From M55B129 sp034189085 (GTDB taxonomy: Bacteria; Bacillota; Dethiobacteria; DTU022), in NCBI GenBank assembly GCA_034189085.1, contig JAXHVH010000007.1, forward strand, positions 3,379 to 67,378: a stretch of DNA of 64,000 bases, read 5' to 3'. A program made the translations under genes and the position numbers. The notes under the pieces are model-generated. The model saw only the letters and a list, made by a program, of their open reading frames with translations, had not been told where the DNA came from and ran no database searches. Position 1 is the first letter of the stretch; every line of letters begins with the position of its first letter. Positions 42,635-52,390 of the stretch are shown piece by piece.

Positions 42635-44399
42635 ATGACAACATTTAGGTTTAATTATCTTAAGCAAGTTGCATTAATTGCCATTACCCTGCTAGCCTTA
42701 TTGATGTTACTTCCGACAGCAGCCTTTGCTGAAAGTGATCCGGCTGACACCGTAGATATAGCTGTTGATAGCAGTGACGCTGACAGCGGCGATACCGCAG
42801 GCCCCGCAGAAAGCGGCACAACGTCAATCTCTGCAGATTCAACATCATCTGACCCCGTCCCTGATCCCCCTGCTTCTGAATCGTCTTCCCCGGATCCTGA
42901 AACAACCTCACCCGAACCGGCAGGTTCGCAAACCCCGCCCGAACAACCCTCCGATAATTTGTCAGCAGATGATGATTCAACATTCAAACAGCAAATATCG
43001 ACCTGGGAGTTGATGGATGGTCTGACGACGAAGGCTGGGAGCCTCTGGGTGATCCAATAAACAAGTTCACCGGCAGCTTTGATGGAAACGGGTATGTAAT
43101 CTATAACTTGACCGTCAACCGGCCGGCAGCCAGTTACCAGGGCTTTTTCGGTTATCCCGACAGTGCTGAGATCAGCAATATCACCCTGGTCAATGTCAGT
43201 GTGCATGGTTATAGCTACACTGATCCTCTGGCTGGATATGCTCACAGCAGTTCTCTTGAAAACTTGCATTTAACCGGAGAAATCAGTAGCTCCAGGGATT
43301 ATACCGGCGGTTTGGTCGGTTACCTCTCAGGAGGAAATGTCCATTACTGTTCTTTTAATGGTTCGGTATCCGGCTTGGGCAGTTATACAGGTGACCTTGT
43401 TGGTTATGCCCCCGGTAGCCCTAAAATCTATCATTCATACAGCTTAGGGACAGCTGCAGGTAATAATAAAGTCGGCGGGTTAATCGGTTTACTGCAGGAT
43501 AATAGTGCAGCGTTATCTGACTGCTACAGTAGGGCATCGGTAAGTGGGCTACAAGAAGTTGGGGGCCTGACTGGTTATCTGTGGGGGAAGGTTTACCGCA
43601 GTTACAGTACAGGCTTGGTTAGCGCTCCGGAAGATGCCCCTGGTGTTGGTGGCCTATTAGGTTATAAGTCCGGTGGCTCTGCTGTTGTAGTTGAAGGTTA
43701 TTACTGGGATACCCAAACCTCGGGTCAGGCAACCAGCGCCGGGGGTAGTGGTAAGACTACCGCCGAAATGAAGCAGCAGGCAACTTTTGCGGGTTGGAAC
43801 TTTACAGGTGACCCTGCCGTTTGGAGTATTGCTGAAGGTGCTGACTTCCCAAACCTGGTTCAAACCACACGCTCCATTGCCCTTATTCCTGCTGTGCAGT
43901 TCCATGGTGCTGGCGGAGTAATCGGAAACATCTTCCAGGTTATTTCAAATACTGATTGGTCAGCAGCTTCAAACCATGATTGGCTGATAGTGTCCGGTGA
44001 CGCTACAAGCACTAACAGCGGAAAGGCAGTCGAGGTTCGCCCTTCAGTTCTTCGCCGCTGATCGATCCCCGGTTTGTCCGGATCGGCGGAACTGAAGAAC
44101 TGGCTACCGCTAAAGAAGCTTATGAACAGCTTCGGCCGGCCTTTGAAGCAAATAAGGATCGCATAAGTGTTCGCGAATATGCCAGGCAGCAGGTTGAACT
44201 GGCTGTTACCTTAACCGCAATCCGCGCTCTTGAGGCTACTCTGGCAGCTCAAGCCAGCCAGGGCCATGATTTATAGGTTACTGCGATAAGCTCCTACCAG
44301 GCTGCGCTTAACCTGGTTGCCGCTAATGACAACCACTTAACCGGCTACGAGCAGGCTTACGCCCTGCTAATCCTACAACACTATATCCGAGGCCATTAA
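42635..44399 (+). pseudogene. Broken GLUG-repeat secreted surface protein
   Basis: The start has a strong GGAGGTGA site and a signal peptide (ALIAITLLALLMLLPTAAFA), then a Ser/Pro/Asp-rich linker. Near 42985 the frame is lost; the next frame reads ANIDLGVDGWSDDEGWEPLG, then NKFTGSFDGNGYVIYNLTVN, typical of GLUG-domain proteins. It continues with repeated GGL(V/I/L)G motifs (GGLVGYLSGG, VGGLIGLLQ, VGGLTGYLWG, VGGLLGYKSGG) to a stop at 44061. Beyond it, further frames (LATAKEAYEQLRPAF; later a stop in ASQGHDL) continue to about 44399. At least three lesions indicate a dead adhesin-like gene. Confidence 0.7.
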
Positions 44400-44484
44400 C
44401 GCGCCTGGTGGACATATGAGTTAGCAGTTTTGATTAAAACAAACCCCGGTCATAAACTGCCGGCAGGACCGACCGTGGTGCTTA

Positions 44485-44540
44485 AAAATAAAGAGGGGAC
44501 ACGGAAGGCTAATAGAAGCACCGTGCTCCCTCTTTATTTT
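44485..44540. repeat. REP-like long inverted repeat
   Basis: A 20-base inverted repeat (AAAATAAAGAGGGGACACGG and its near complement, differing by one CT/TC swap) encloses a 16-base loop. The plus-strand right arm ends in TTTATTTT, so it could act as a terminator. The GGGGACACGG core resembles palindromes mobilised by Y1-type (REP-associated) transposases in clostridia. Confidence 0.55.
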
Positions 44541-44584
44541 AGGCCAAAATCTCGCTATTCAAGCCCATCGAGATAACTTTTTAT

Positions 44585-44855
44585 TTGTCTGACATATTCT
44601 CTTCGATCATCACTGTTGTAATTGATGAAGGCCGCATTGCGCTGTTCTACTATTTCCCAAACTTAAAATTGATCAATATTAATCTGGATATAGCTGTTGA
44701 AGCAGCCAGGACCAGGGACAGTTATAATTTTGCTACCCCTGATTCTATTTTACTCGCCTCTGCTTTGCATGCAGGCGCAGATGCTTTTTATTACCTATGA
44801 TCAGAAGCTATTCCAGTTTCCCGAGTTAAAAGTAATTGAGCTAAACCAATTCTAA
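44585..44855 (+). pseudogene. PIN-domain (VapC-like) toxin fragment, frameshifted
   Basis: The frame from 44585 encodes INLDIAVEAARTRDSYNFAT, then PDSILLASALHAGADAF, the C-terminal half of a PIN ribonuclease with one metal-binding aspartate. A run of five T near 44790 shifts the frame; removing one T continues as ITYDQKLFQFPELKVIELNQ to a stop at 44855. The N-terminal half with the first catalytic Asp is missing, as is an antitoxin gene. It is a relic. Confidence 0.65.
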
Positions 44856-44957
44856 CAAGCTGCCTTAATATATCTTTGCAGCATATTTTTATAGAATATC
44901 GACCTGGCTGGATCCTGCAGTTCCAGTGATTTTTATACTTTTTATTTAGCATATGCC

Positions 44958-45506
44958 TTATTCTGCCCACCGGAGCAAATAGTCTTTTCGCAGATCGATA
45001 ATGTCACCCACCTGCAGGCCCAGTTCTGCAGCCAGGCCGCCGCGCAGCTCAATGGCGTACTGGGCGAGACCATTGCTGGGATAAACGGGCTGCTCTTCAT
45101 CAGAAATATTTGGATCCGGGGGCTCCATTTCATGAATAGCGGTTACTTTTCCTTCACTATCCAGGAAGATAACATCAATGGGCATGAGGCAGTTTTTCAT
45201 CCAGAAGTTTAGCTCGGCAGGATAGGGATCCCGGGCGGGGAAAACGAAAAGCATCCCCTGGTCGTCGGCGAGGGTTTCCCTCCACATCAGGCCCTGTGCT
45301 CTCTGTTCCGGGGTTAAAGCCAGGTCCACTTCGAAGGACTGCTCCCTGATTACCACACCTTCAATTGAAGGCTGATCTTCATCATTGTTATCGGCCGGCA
45401 CGTTTGCTACCCCTTCATCTGCACAGCCTTGCACCAGAAATACCAGAATAAAAAGGGCAGCCAGGCAAAATGGCATACATAATTTACGGATTCCTGTCAT
45501 GGCCAT
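44958..45506 (-). CDS. DUF192 family lipoprotein
   Basis: A 182-residue protein. It has a lipoprotein signal (CLAALFILVFLVQGC), an Asp/Glu-rich linker, then the DUF192 domain with VDLALTPEQRAQGLMWRETL, DDQGMLFVFPARDPYPAELN, FWMKNCLMPIDVIFLD and AIELRGGLAAELGLQVGD. DUF192 proteins are small, envelope-located and of unknown function. I take the ATG at 45506 (GAGG before it); an upstream frame lacks a good ribosome site. It is transcribed away from the decayed region. Confidence 0.88.
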   Translation of the reverse strand: MAMTGIRKLCMPFCLAALFILVFLVQGCADEGVANVPADNNDEDQPSIEGVVIREQSFEVDLALTPEQRAQGLMWRETLADDQGMLFVFPARDPYPAELNFWMKNCLMPIDVIFLDSEGKVTAIHEMEPPDPNISDEEQPVYPSNGLAQYAIELRGGLAAELGLQVGDIIDLRKDYLLRWAE

Positions 45507-45647
45507 TTTCCTCAAATTATAACTCCCAACCACATATTTTCCTTGCCTTATCAACGGTAACCGGTCATACTGTTAAGTAATGCCGTCAGGCAGTCATAAG
45601 TTTGCAAGCAGCGCTGTCCCAATCATTAAGGAGGCTCTTAATCTTGA

Positions 45648-46253
45648 ATGAAGCTGAAAACGATTTTTACCACCGGTCTTTTGACTATCCTGCCGCTTGC
45701 AGTAACTGTATATATCTTCTATCTGATCTTCAGTTTTCTGGACGACTTGCTCGGCAACCTGATCCAGGCAATTTTCAACTTCCGGGTACCGGGTATTGGT
45801 TTCGCGGCCGGTATAGTTTTAATCCTGATTATCGGGTTCATTGCTTCCAATATAATCGGCAGGCGTTTGATCGGTTTCAGTGACAGCCTTCTGCAGCGCA
45901 TTCCTCTGGCCAAAAGCATTTACACCAGCGCCAGGCAGATAATAGACGCCTTTACATTACAGGGAAAAGCCGCTTTCCAAAAAGTAGTTCTCCTTGAATA
46001 TCCCCGCCGAGGTCTCTATGCCTTCGGCTTTGTTACCGGCAGATCCAAAGGAGAAGTCCAGGACAAAACCCATGAAGAAACCCTGAACATATTTATCCCC
46101 ACCACCCCAAACCCAACCTCGGGGATGCTTATCCGCGCCCTCCGCAGTGAGGTCATTAACCTCGATATGACCATTGAAGAGGGGATGAAAGTGATCATCT
46201 CCGGGGGCCTGTTTTCGCCACCGGTCGATGCTCCGAAGGATGATACCGCGTGA
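45648..46253 (+). CDS. DUF502 family membrane protein
   Basis: A 201-residue protein with two N-terminal membrane segments (TGLLTILPLAVTVYIFYLIF; AAGIVLILIIGFIASNIIG) and a C-terminal soluble domain (KSIYTSARQIIDAF; LLEYPRRGLYAFGFVTG; IFIPTTPNPTSGMLI). This is the DUF502 family, found in many bacteria; role unknown, suspected in membrane or lipid homeostasis. GGAGG lies 14 bases before the ATG, slightly far. Confidence 0.88.
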   Translation: MKLKTIFTTGLLTILPLAVTVYIFYLIFSFLDDLLGNLIQAIFNFRVPGIGFAAGIVLILIIGFIASNIIGRRLIGFSDSLLQRIPLAKSIYTSARQIIDAFTLQGKAAFQKVVLLEYPRRGLYAFGFVTGRSKGEVQDKTHEETLNIFIPTTPNPTSGMLIRALRSEVINLDMTIEEGMKVIISGGLFSPPVDAPKDDTA

Positions 46254-46318
46254 ACTGTAACAGGATTACCCCGGGAATACCCATTCCCCCTATCAGGAAT
46301 GTATGTCATGTGACATAT

Positions 46319-46406
46319 GTCAAACAAAACGTCCCCTTGACTTGTTAACTTCTTGATGACCAGTCAAACAAAACGTCCCCTTGACTTCCAAACATCCCCT
46401 TGACTT
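46319..46406 (+). repeat. Direct repeats of 25 bp (two full, one partial)
   Basis: GTCAAACAAAACGTCCCCTT followed by GACTT occurs at 46319-46343 and again, identically, at 46363-46387; a third partial copy (TCCCCTTGACTT) is at 46395-46406. Just before lies a 12-bp palindrome TGACATATGTCA (46311-46322). Similar GGGGACGTTTTG sequences flank Y1/IS200-type insertions in clostridia (recollection). The tract is between two convergent genes. Confidence 0.75.
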
Positions 46407-46410
46407 CCTT

Positions 46411-47925
46411 TTAAACAAAGAAAGGTTTTTCTCTTTCCGCCCAGTCTAGGGATCTCTTCACCGCCTTGCGCCAGCCGCGGTAGAGGAAACGGCGTCTGTC
46501 TTCATCCATCCGGGGTTTAAAGAAGGCACTTTCCTGCCAGAGATCAGCAATAGCCTTTGTATCTTTCCAGAATCCACAGGCCAGGCCAGCAAGGTAAGCG
46601 GCGCCCAGGGCTGTTGTATCGGTCGTGGATGCACGCCTGACAACAGTTCCCGTTATATCAGCCTGAAACTGAAGTAAAAGATCCATTACACTGGCTCCGC
46701 CGTCCACCCGCAGTTCCTTCAGGGGTAAATCAGCATCGCGGCGCATTATTTCCAAAACATCCCTGGTCTGATAGGCCATTGCTTCGATAACAGCCCGGGC
46801 AAGGTGAGCTCTCGTTGTCCCACCGGTAATCCCGATCAGCAAACCGCGGGCATAGGGATCCCAGTGGGGCGCGCCCAGGCCGGCAAAGGCAGGGACAAGA
46901 TAAACTCCTTCATTGCTCTTCACCTGGCCGGCCAGATCTTCCAGGTCAGAGGCTTCTTTAATCAACTGCAGGCCATCTCGCAGCCACTGCACAGCGGCTC
47001 CGGTGATAAAAATACTTCCTTCGAGAGCATATGAGACTTCCCCGTTCACTCCCCAGGCAATAGTGGTCAACAAACCATTATTTGAAGTGACGGCTTTTTC
47101 GCCGGTATTCATGAGCAGGAATGAGCCGGTCCCATAAGTGTTCTTGGTCATTCCCGGTTGAAAACAGGCCTGGCCGAACAGGGCAGCCTGCTGATCACCG
47201 GCCATTCCACCGATGGGTACGGCAGAACCAAAAAACACATTGGGGTCGGTTTCACCATAAAGATGACTGCTCGGCAGTACTTTCGGCAGAACGCTGGCAG
47301 GTACTTTAAAGATCTTCAGCAGCGTCTCATCCCATTCCAGATAATGAATATTAAAGAGGAGGGTTCGCGAAGCATTTGAGTAGTCAGTGGCAAAAACACG
47401 GCCCCCGGTCAGGCGGTAAAGCAGATAGCTGTCCACTGTTCCGCAGGCCAGGGTTCCCTTTTCAGCAGCTTCTTTAACTTCAGGCAAATTTTCCATGGCC
47501 CAGCGCACTTTAGTGCCGGAAAAGTAGGGATCCAGCAGCAGGCCGGTCCGGCGCCTGATCCTGTCTTCCAGTCCTTCGTTCTTGAGCTGCCGGCACATAT
47601 CAGCAGTGCGTCGGCACTGCCAGACAATCGCTCTTGTCAAAACTCTGCCGCTCTCTCGATCCCAGAACACTACTGTCTCCCGCTGATTGGTGATACCCAT
47701 CGCTACCAGTTCGCTGGCGGATATTCCCGCTTCCTGCAGGGCCTGCTCAGTCGTCTTTAGAACGTTCCCCCAGATTTCATCAGGGTCTTGCTCCACCCAG
47801 CCAGGCTGCGGGTAATACTGCTTGTGTTCCAGGTTAACCCGGGCTTTCGAGAGCCCCTCACTGTTCCAGACAATGGCAGTCGTCCCCGTCGTCCCCTGGT
47901 CGATGGATAAAATATAGCCGCCGAT
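46411..47925 (-). CDS. glpK: Glycerol kinase, with an apparent ATC start codon
   Basis: GlpK phosphorylates glycerol to sn-glycerol 3-phosphate. Motifs include GGYILSIDQGTTGTTAIVWN at the N-terminus, PGWVEQDPDEIW, GMAGDQQAALFGQACF and GLGAPHWDPYARG. In the frame between the previous gene's stop (48007) and this N-terminus there is no ATG, GTG, TTG or CTG. The only position with a well-spaced ribosome site is ATC at 47925, with GGGGAGG ending 8 bases before it, giving 504 residues, the normal GlpK length. The next standard codon (GTG 47796) would delete the first ATP-binding strand. So either an ATC start is used or the ATG has been lost. No glpF or glpD is nearby. Confidence 0.8.
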   Translation of the reverse strand: MGGYILSIDQGTTGTTAIVWNSEGLSKARVNLEHKQYYPQPGWVEQDPDEIWGNVLKTTEQALQEAGISASELVAMGITNQRETVVFWDRESGRVLTRAIVWQCRRTADMCRQLKNEGLEDRIRRRTGLLLDPYFSGTKVRWAMENLPEVKEAAEKGTLACGTVDSYLLYRLTGGRVFATDYSNASRTLLFNIHYLEWDETLLKIFKVPASVLPKVLPSSHLYGETDPNVFFGSAVPIGGMAGDQQAALFGQACFQPGMTKNTYGTGSFLLMNTGEKAVTSNNGLLTTIAWGVNGEVSYALEGSIFITGAAVQWLRDGLQLIKEASDLEDLAGQVKSNEGVYLVPAFAGLGAPHWDPYARGLLIGITGGTTRAHLARAVIEAMAYQTRDVLEIMRRDADLPLKELRVDGGASVMDLLLQFQADITGTVVRRASTTDTTALGAAYLAGLACGFWKDTKAIADLWQESAFFKPRMDEDRRRFLYRGWRKAVKRSLDWAEREKPFFV

Positions 47926-48006
47926 TTTGACCGCCTCCCCGTAAGTTTTACCGAAAACGACACTGATCCCGTTCCAACCCCCTGATGTAAAACCGTCCGA
48001 GCCAGA

Positions 48007-49008
48007 TCAAATCCACTGGTCCTCGCTGGCAGGCTCAAAAACAATTTTTTTACCCTGCTGATCCCGCCTGATTCTCCCTTCATACTCAAGATGGCGGATG
48101 TGGGCAAGGGCTTCACCCGTAGCAAACCATTTCTGCATCAGGGGAAAATCATCCCAGCCCTCGGCCACCAGATCCCAGGTCATCCGGGATGCAACATCAA
48201 AAGCGCTGACCGGGCCTGCTTCCCGCAGAATGGCCATTACTTCCTCCAGCCTCTGGCTGTGGTGCTCTTTAAGCTCTTCAATCCTTTTACGGCAATCAGT
48301 AAAAATGCGGCGATGCCCGGGTAACACGAGCTTAACCGACATCGTCCGAACACGATCCAGACTCCTAAAATAGTCGCCAAGGGGATCGCTTTCATCCAGC
48401 CAGGTTGTAATATTGGGGGTGATATCACCAAGAATATGATCGCCGGAAAACAGCAGCTCCTGTTCCGGTTCATAGAGACAGATATGACCGGGAGAATGGC
48501 CGGGAGTCATTATACAGCGAAGTTCATAGCAGCCATACCGGATAACGTCACCATCTTCAACCATAGTGAAATCTTCCGGCTTTTTGGGCTCATAACGCTG
48601 GCCGGGATGTGAACCAATGGCCACCTCCACCATTTCCATCGGGAATCCATGCCGTTCGGTCATCGACAGGATCATTTCCCAGATATTCTTATGGTTTAAG
48701 ATTTCGGCATCAGGCCGGTTAAAATAAACGACAGAACTGCTTGCTGCAAATTCATCCACCAGGCCAATGTGATCTATATGCATGTGTGTCACAAAAAAGT
48801 CTGTTCTTTCAGGGTCCAGAGCCAGCTGCTCAAAAACATCTCTCATCGCTTCCCGGCAGGCACTGCGCTTCATCCCTGTATCGATAACCAGGTTGCGTTT
48901 TTCATCTTTGATGATGTAAGAATTAGTTGCCTTTAGCGGATTACCGGGTAGAGGTATTTCTGCGCGATAAAGGGCTGGCTTTATTTCTTCAATGATTGTG
49001 GTTGCCAT
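48007..49008 (-). CDS. Metallo-beta-lactamase-fold hydrolase
   Basis: A 333-residue MBL-fold protein. The metal-binding motif THMHIDHIG (HxHxDH) is followed by further ligands in MTPGHSPGHICLYEP and SGDHILGDITPN. The C-terminal ~90 residues form a winged-helix-like extension common in MBL proteins of the GloB/LACTB2 group. The substrate is unknown. glpK begins 82 bases after its stop in the same direction, so they may be co-transcribed. Confidence 0.9.
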   Translation of the reverse strand: MATTIIEEIKPALYRAEIPLPGNPLKATNSYIIKDEKRNLVIDTGMKRSACREAMRDVFEQLALDPERTDFFVTHMHIDHIGLVDEFAASSSVVYFNRPDAEILNHKNIWEMILSMTERHGFPMEMVEVAIGSHPGQRYEPKKPEDFTMVEDGDVIRYGCYELRCIMTPGHSPGHICLYEPEQELLFSGDHILGDITPNITTWLDESDPLGDYFRSLDRVRTMSVKLVLPGHRRIFTDCRKRIEELKEHHSQRLEEVMAILREAGPVSAFDVASRMTWDLVAEGWDDFPLMQKWFATGEALAHIRHLEYEGRIRRDQQGKKIVFEPASEDQWI

Positions 49009-49070
49009 TTTTCCACTTCCCTTTGTCTTGGACTTTCTTCAACAAATATATATAATATCTCTTTTAATTT

Positions 49071-50252
49071 TTAATTCTGCTTCAGGTTTGAAAACTCCTC
49101 TTTAATTTTCTCCTGCAGGGCTGGATTGTCAAGCACTTTTAACCCGGTGATGGCCATAGCCCTGCCGGCGGCGAGCATTACTTCATACGCCTTTTCAGTA
49201 TTGCAGAGAGCAGTGAATTCAAGAGTATGCCGCAGCACACATTGATCGTCGGTCAAAGCAAGGAGTACATATATGGAAGGGGTAACCCGGCTGACATTAC
49301 CCATATCAATAGAACCGACCTCCCCGATTTGATCCGATTGAACAGTGTAACCAGCCCGGGGTAAGCTTTCAGCAAAAACATCGGCCAGGACACTGTTGCT
49401 GCACATCGCCTCATAAGGATAATCGGATTGCTCAACTTCAAGGGTAGTGCCGGTAGCCGTGACGGCTCCCCGGGCACAGGCGATAACCTTTTCTACCGCC
49501 TCTTCCAGGTCAACACTATCGCGGGCCCTGACCAGGAATTCAGCAACAGCTCGGTCTGGTATCACATTGGTGGCCAGCCCTCCCTCAGTAATAATTCCGT
49601 GAACCCGGACATCATCTTTGAGATGCTGCCGCAGGGCATTAATACCATTAAAGGTCTGAATCACGGCATCAAGAGCATTGCGTCCTTCCCATGGCTCAAT
49701 GGCAGCATGGGCATTTTTACCGTGAAAAATAAACCGGTAATCACAGCAAGCCAGGGAGGTAACATTGATCCGCGTTGAACAGCTGGGATGGAACATCATC
49801 GCGGCATCGATGTCGTCAAATACTCCCGTCCGCACCAGATCCACTTTTCCTCCATGGTCTTCTTCATCCGGTGTGCCAATTACCGAAACCCGACCAGGCC
49901 TTCCCTCCAGGGCAGCAGCCAGGGCTACTCCGGCAGCAACAGCGGCAATGGCAATCAGGTTATGGCCGCAACCGTGGCCAATTTCAGGTAAAGCATCATA
50001 CTCGGAGCAAAATCCGATATGGTATCCCTCTTCCCCGTAAGTGGCCATAAAGGCTGTTTTCAAACCCCCAACGCCTCGCCAGACCTTAAATCCTTTCTCT
50101 TCCAGATAAGCGGTGATCAGATCGGAAGCAAAGAATTCTTCACCGCCTACTTCCGGATGGCTATGAATATCCCGGGACATCTTAATTAATTTGTCCCGTT
50201 CCTCCTCGATTTTGCTATGAATAGTCCGGTAACCGTTCATAATCTTAACCAC
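49071..50252 (-). CDS. M20-family amidohydrolase (AbgB/HipO-like)
   Basis: A 393-residue zinc amidohydrolase/peptidase. Metal and catalytic residues appear in MSRDIHSHPEVGGEE, EYDALPEIGHGCGHNLI and GTPDEEDHGGKVDL; the dimerisation domain includes FHGKNAHAAIEPWEGRNALD. The family removes amino or acyl groups from peptides, aminobenzoyl-glutamate or N-acyl amino acids; which one is not evident. A GTG start is used because AGGA lies 6 bases upstream; ATG at 50240 is an alternative. Confidence 0.88.
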   Translation of the reverse strand: MVKIMNGYRTIHSKIEEERDKLIKMSRDIHSHPEVGGEEFFASDLITAYLEEKGFKVWRGVGGLKTAFMATYGEEGYHIGFCSEYDALPEIGHGCGHNLIAIAAVAAGVALAAALEGRPGRVSVIGTPDEEDHGGKVDLVRTGVFDDIDAAMMFHPSCSTRINVTSLACCDYRFIFHGKNAHAAIEPWEGRNALDAVIQTFNGINALRQHLKDDVRVHGIITEGGLATNVIPDRAVAEFLVRARDSVDLEEAVEKVIACARGAVTATGTTLEVEQSDYPYEAMCSNSVLADVFAESLPRAGYTVQSDQIGEVGSIDMGNVSRVTPSIYVLLALTDDQCVLRHTLEFTALCNTEKAYEVMLAAGRAMAITGLKVLDNPALQEKIKEEFSNLKQN

Positions 50253-50454
50253 CGTCTTTCCTGATTTTTAGCCTCATTATAACTGCTTTTTCCCTCTTTG
50301 CCCAGCGGTATACAGCCGGCAAAAAACATAACAGCAACCGCTGTGATTGTATAACTTCATTATGTTCTTAACCAGGCGCCAGCCTGTAATTATACCAGGC
50401 ATTTTCTGTAACTTTAACCGGTTCCCTCACACCGGGAAGTGGGCAAAATTCGCT

Positions 50455-52080
50455 CTATTCAACAGGACGCAGCTGTTCGTAGGTATCGACTACATTGGTG
50501 AAGACAACCGGCCCATTCTGCGGATTGCAAACCCAGCCCTCGTAGCGATCAGTCCGGTATGCCTGAAGCTCTGGGTCATAGGAAAGGACAATGTAGGCGG
50601 CATCATCGTAAAAAATACGCTGCATTTCGTGAACGATTTCGCACCTTTCATTACAATCCATAGCCCTCTGCTGGCGGAGATGCATTTCATCATACTGAGG
50701 GTTGGAATAAAAACAGTCGCTCCAGGACATGATTTCATCAGTAGTTACCACTTTCAGGATCGACGTAGGATCCACATCAACGAACCAACCCCAGATAAAC
50801 ATGTCGAAATCACCTTCGTAGATCCGATCTGTGAGAGTCCTTTCATCGAGCAAAGTGACTGTTAAAGCAATGCCAACCTCTTCCAGCATGTCCTTAATCA
50901 TGTCGCCGGCTTTTAGATTGTCGGGTGATTCGGATCGGAGGAGCAGGCTAAAATCAAGGGGCTCACCATCAGGGTTAACCCTGATTCCGTCGGCCCCGGG
51001 GGTGTAACCAGCCTCCTCCAGGATTTCCTTTGCCTTTTCAGGATTATGGGCACGAAAGTCGTCGCCCGGATCATAGTGCCAGTATTCAAAAAGAGGCGGA
51101 ACGATGGTTGAACCGACTGTTCCATAACCGAGATAGGCTGTATCAATAATTTCCTGCCGATCAATGGCATACTCGACGGCTACACGAATATTTTTGTCAA
51201 GCAACAGGGGATTACCGAGAGAAGCAGGATCTTCCCATACATTGAAAGCAAGCTCAGTAAATGAAGGCGAATCGGCTGCCAGAGTAACAATCTTGGGATC
51301 GCCGGCTTCTTCAAGTGCTTTCAACTGCGCTCCCGGAACAGCAGTGATGATGTCAAGCTCGCCTTCTTTCAGCGCTTCGATCATCAGGTCGGTATTGTCA
51401 TAGATCATAAAAATAACTTCGTCCAGTACCGGTGCTCCCTTGAAGTACTGCTCATTGACAACCATCCTGGTAAATTCGTCTTTACGCTGCTCCACAACCT
51501 GAAAGGGGCCGGTCCCGACGGGAGTCTCATTGGCAAATTCACCCTCGGCATCGGCAGGATCGATTTCTGACCAGATATGTTCGGGCAAAATGGGAACGAG
51601 AATCTGGGGCATCCAGGCAATTGGCTCATCCGTTTTAATGGTCAGGGTATCCTCATCGATTACCTTGATCTCTTCCATCGGGGCCACATAATCATAGAAA
51701 TACCCGAGCTCGTTATCGCGGATATATTCATAGGTAAATTTCACATCACCAGCACTGAAGGGTTCCCCATCATGCCAGGTAACCCCTTCCTGGAGATTGA
51801 AAGTCCAGACAAGGTCATCCTCATCTACCGTCCACTCACGGGCCAGGTTTGGTATAACATTCATATTTTCATCCCAGCTGATCAGCATATTGTAATTGAG
51901 GTTCATAATTTCATAAGCCTGGTAAGACCAGATCTGCATGGGGTTGAGGCTCTCGATCTCCCGTAGGAAACCAACCCGCAGGATATAACTTTCTTCCTCT
52001 CCTTCACCACAGCCGGGCAAAAAGAACACTGCAGTCAACAGAATAGCCATAACCGGGGTTAAAAATGTTATTTTACGCAT
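50455..52080 (-). CDS. Peptide/oligosaccharide ABC transporter substrate-binding lipoprotein
   Basis: A family-5 solute-binding protein of 541 residues. It has a lipoprotein signal ending LPGC, then YNMLISWDENMNVIPNLARE, WTFNLQEGVTWHDGEPFSAG (the family signature) and AVEYAIDRQEIIDTAYLGYG. No permease or ATPase genes are next to it, so it is an orphan binding protein whose transporter must lie elsewhere. Start at the ATG with GGAGG 10 bases before it. Oligopeptide, nickel or sugar ligands are all possible in this family. Confidence 0.9.
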   Translation of the reverse strand: MRKITFLTPVMAILLTAVFFLPGCGEGEEESYILRVGFLREIESLNPMQIWSYQAYEIMNLNYNMLISWDENMNVIPNLAREWTVDEDDLVWTFNLQEGVTWHDGEPFSAGDVKFTYEYIRDNELGYFYDYVAPMEEIKVIDEDTLTIKTDEPIAWMPQILVPILPEHIWSEIDPADAEGEFANETPVGTGPFQVVEQRKDEFTRMVVNEQYFKGAPVLDEVIFMIYDNTDLMIEALKEGELDIITAVPGAQLKALEEAGDPKIVTLAADSPSFTELAFNVWEDPASLGNPLLLDKNIRVAVEYAIDRQEIIDTAYLGYGTVGSTIVPPLFEYWHYDPGDDFRAHNPEKAKEILEEAGYTPGADGIRVNPDGEPLDFSLLLRSESPDNLKAGDMIKDMLEEVGIALTVTLLDERTLTDRIYEGDFDMFIWGWFVDVDPTSILKVVTTDEIMSWSDCFYSNPQYDEMHLRQQRAMDCNERCEIVHEMQRIFYDDAAYIVLSYDPELQAYRTDRYEGWVCNPQNGPVVFTNVVDTYEQLRPVE

Positions 52081-52390
52081 GAGCGATATCCTCCATATGC
52101 CATTATTTATTTTCAACAGTTAGAATTACTTTCCACTGCACTAATTTATTCAAGTATAACTGCCTATTTATGTAATATATTACATATTTATAATTGAAAT
52201 AACTATACCAGACTTAAATCTTTAAAACCATAATACCATCAATTCAAATTCTTTATATGCTTCATCGGCCAATAAATGATTTTCTTTTTTCATCAACCCA
52301 CTAATTATGCTACAGACTGGAAGCACAACAATATGTTATAATGTGAAAAAATATTACTTCTGCATTTTGACAAAGATAGGAGTTGATCTG
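52081..52390. other. AT-rich divergent promoter gap
   Basis: This gap lies between the binding-protein gene (minus) and the lipoprotein gene at 52391 (plus). It is very AT-rich and must hold both promoters. I see no hairpin or repeat of note. Confidence 0.4.

Noticed and set aside
47757..48125. 122-codon minus-strand frame covering the glpK N-terminus
   Set aside because: It is a shadow of the true glpK and MBL-hydrolase frames, which carry recognisable motifs.
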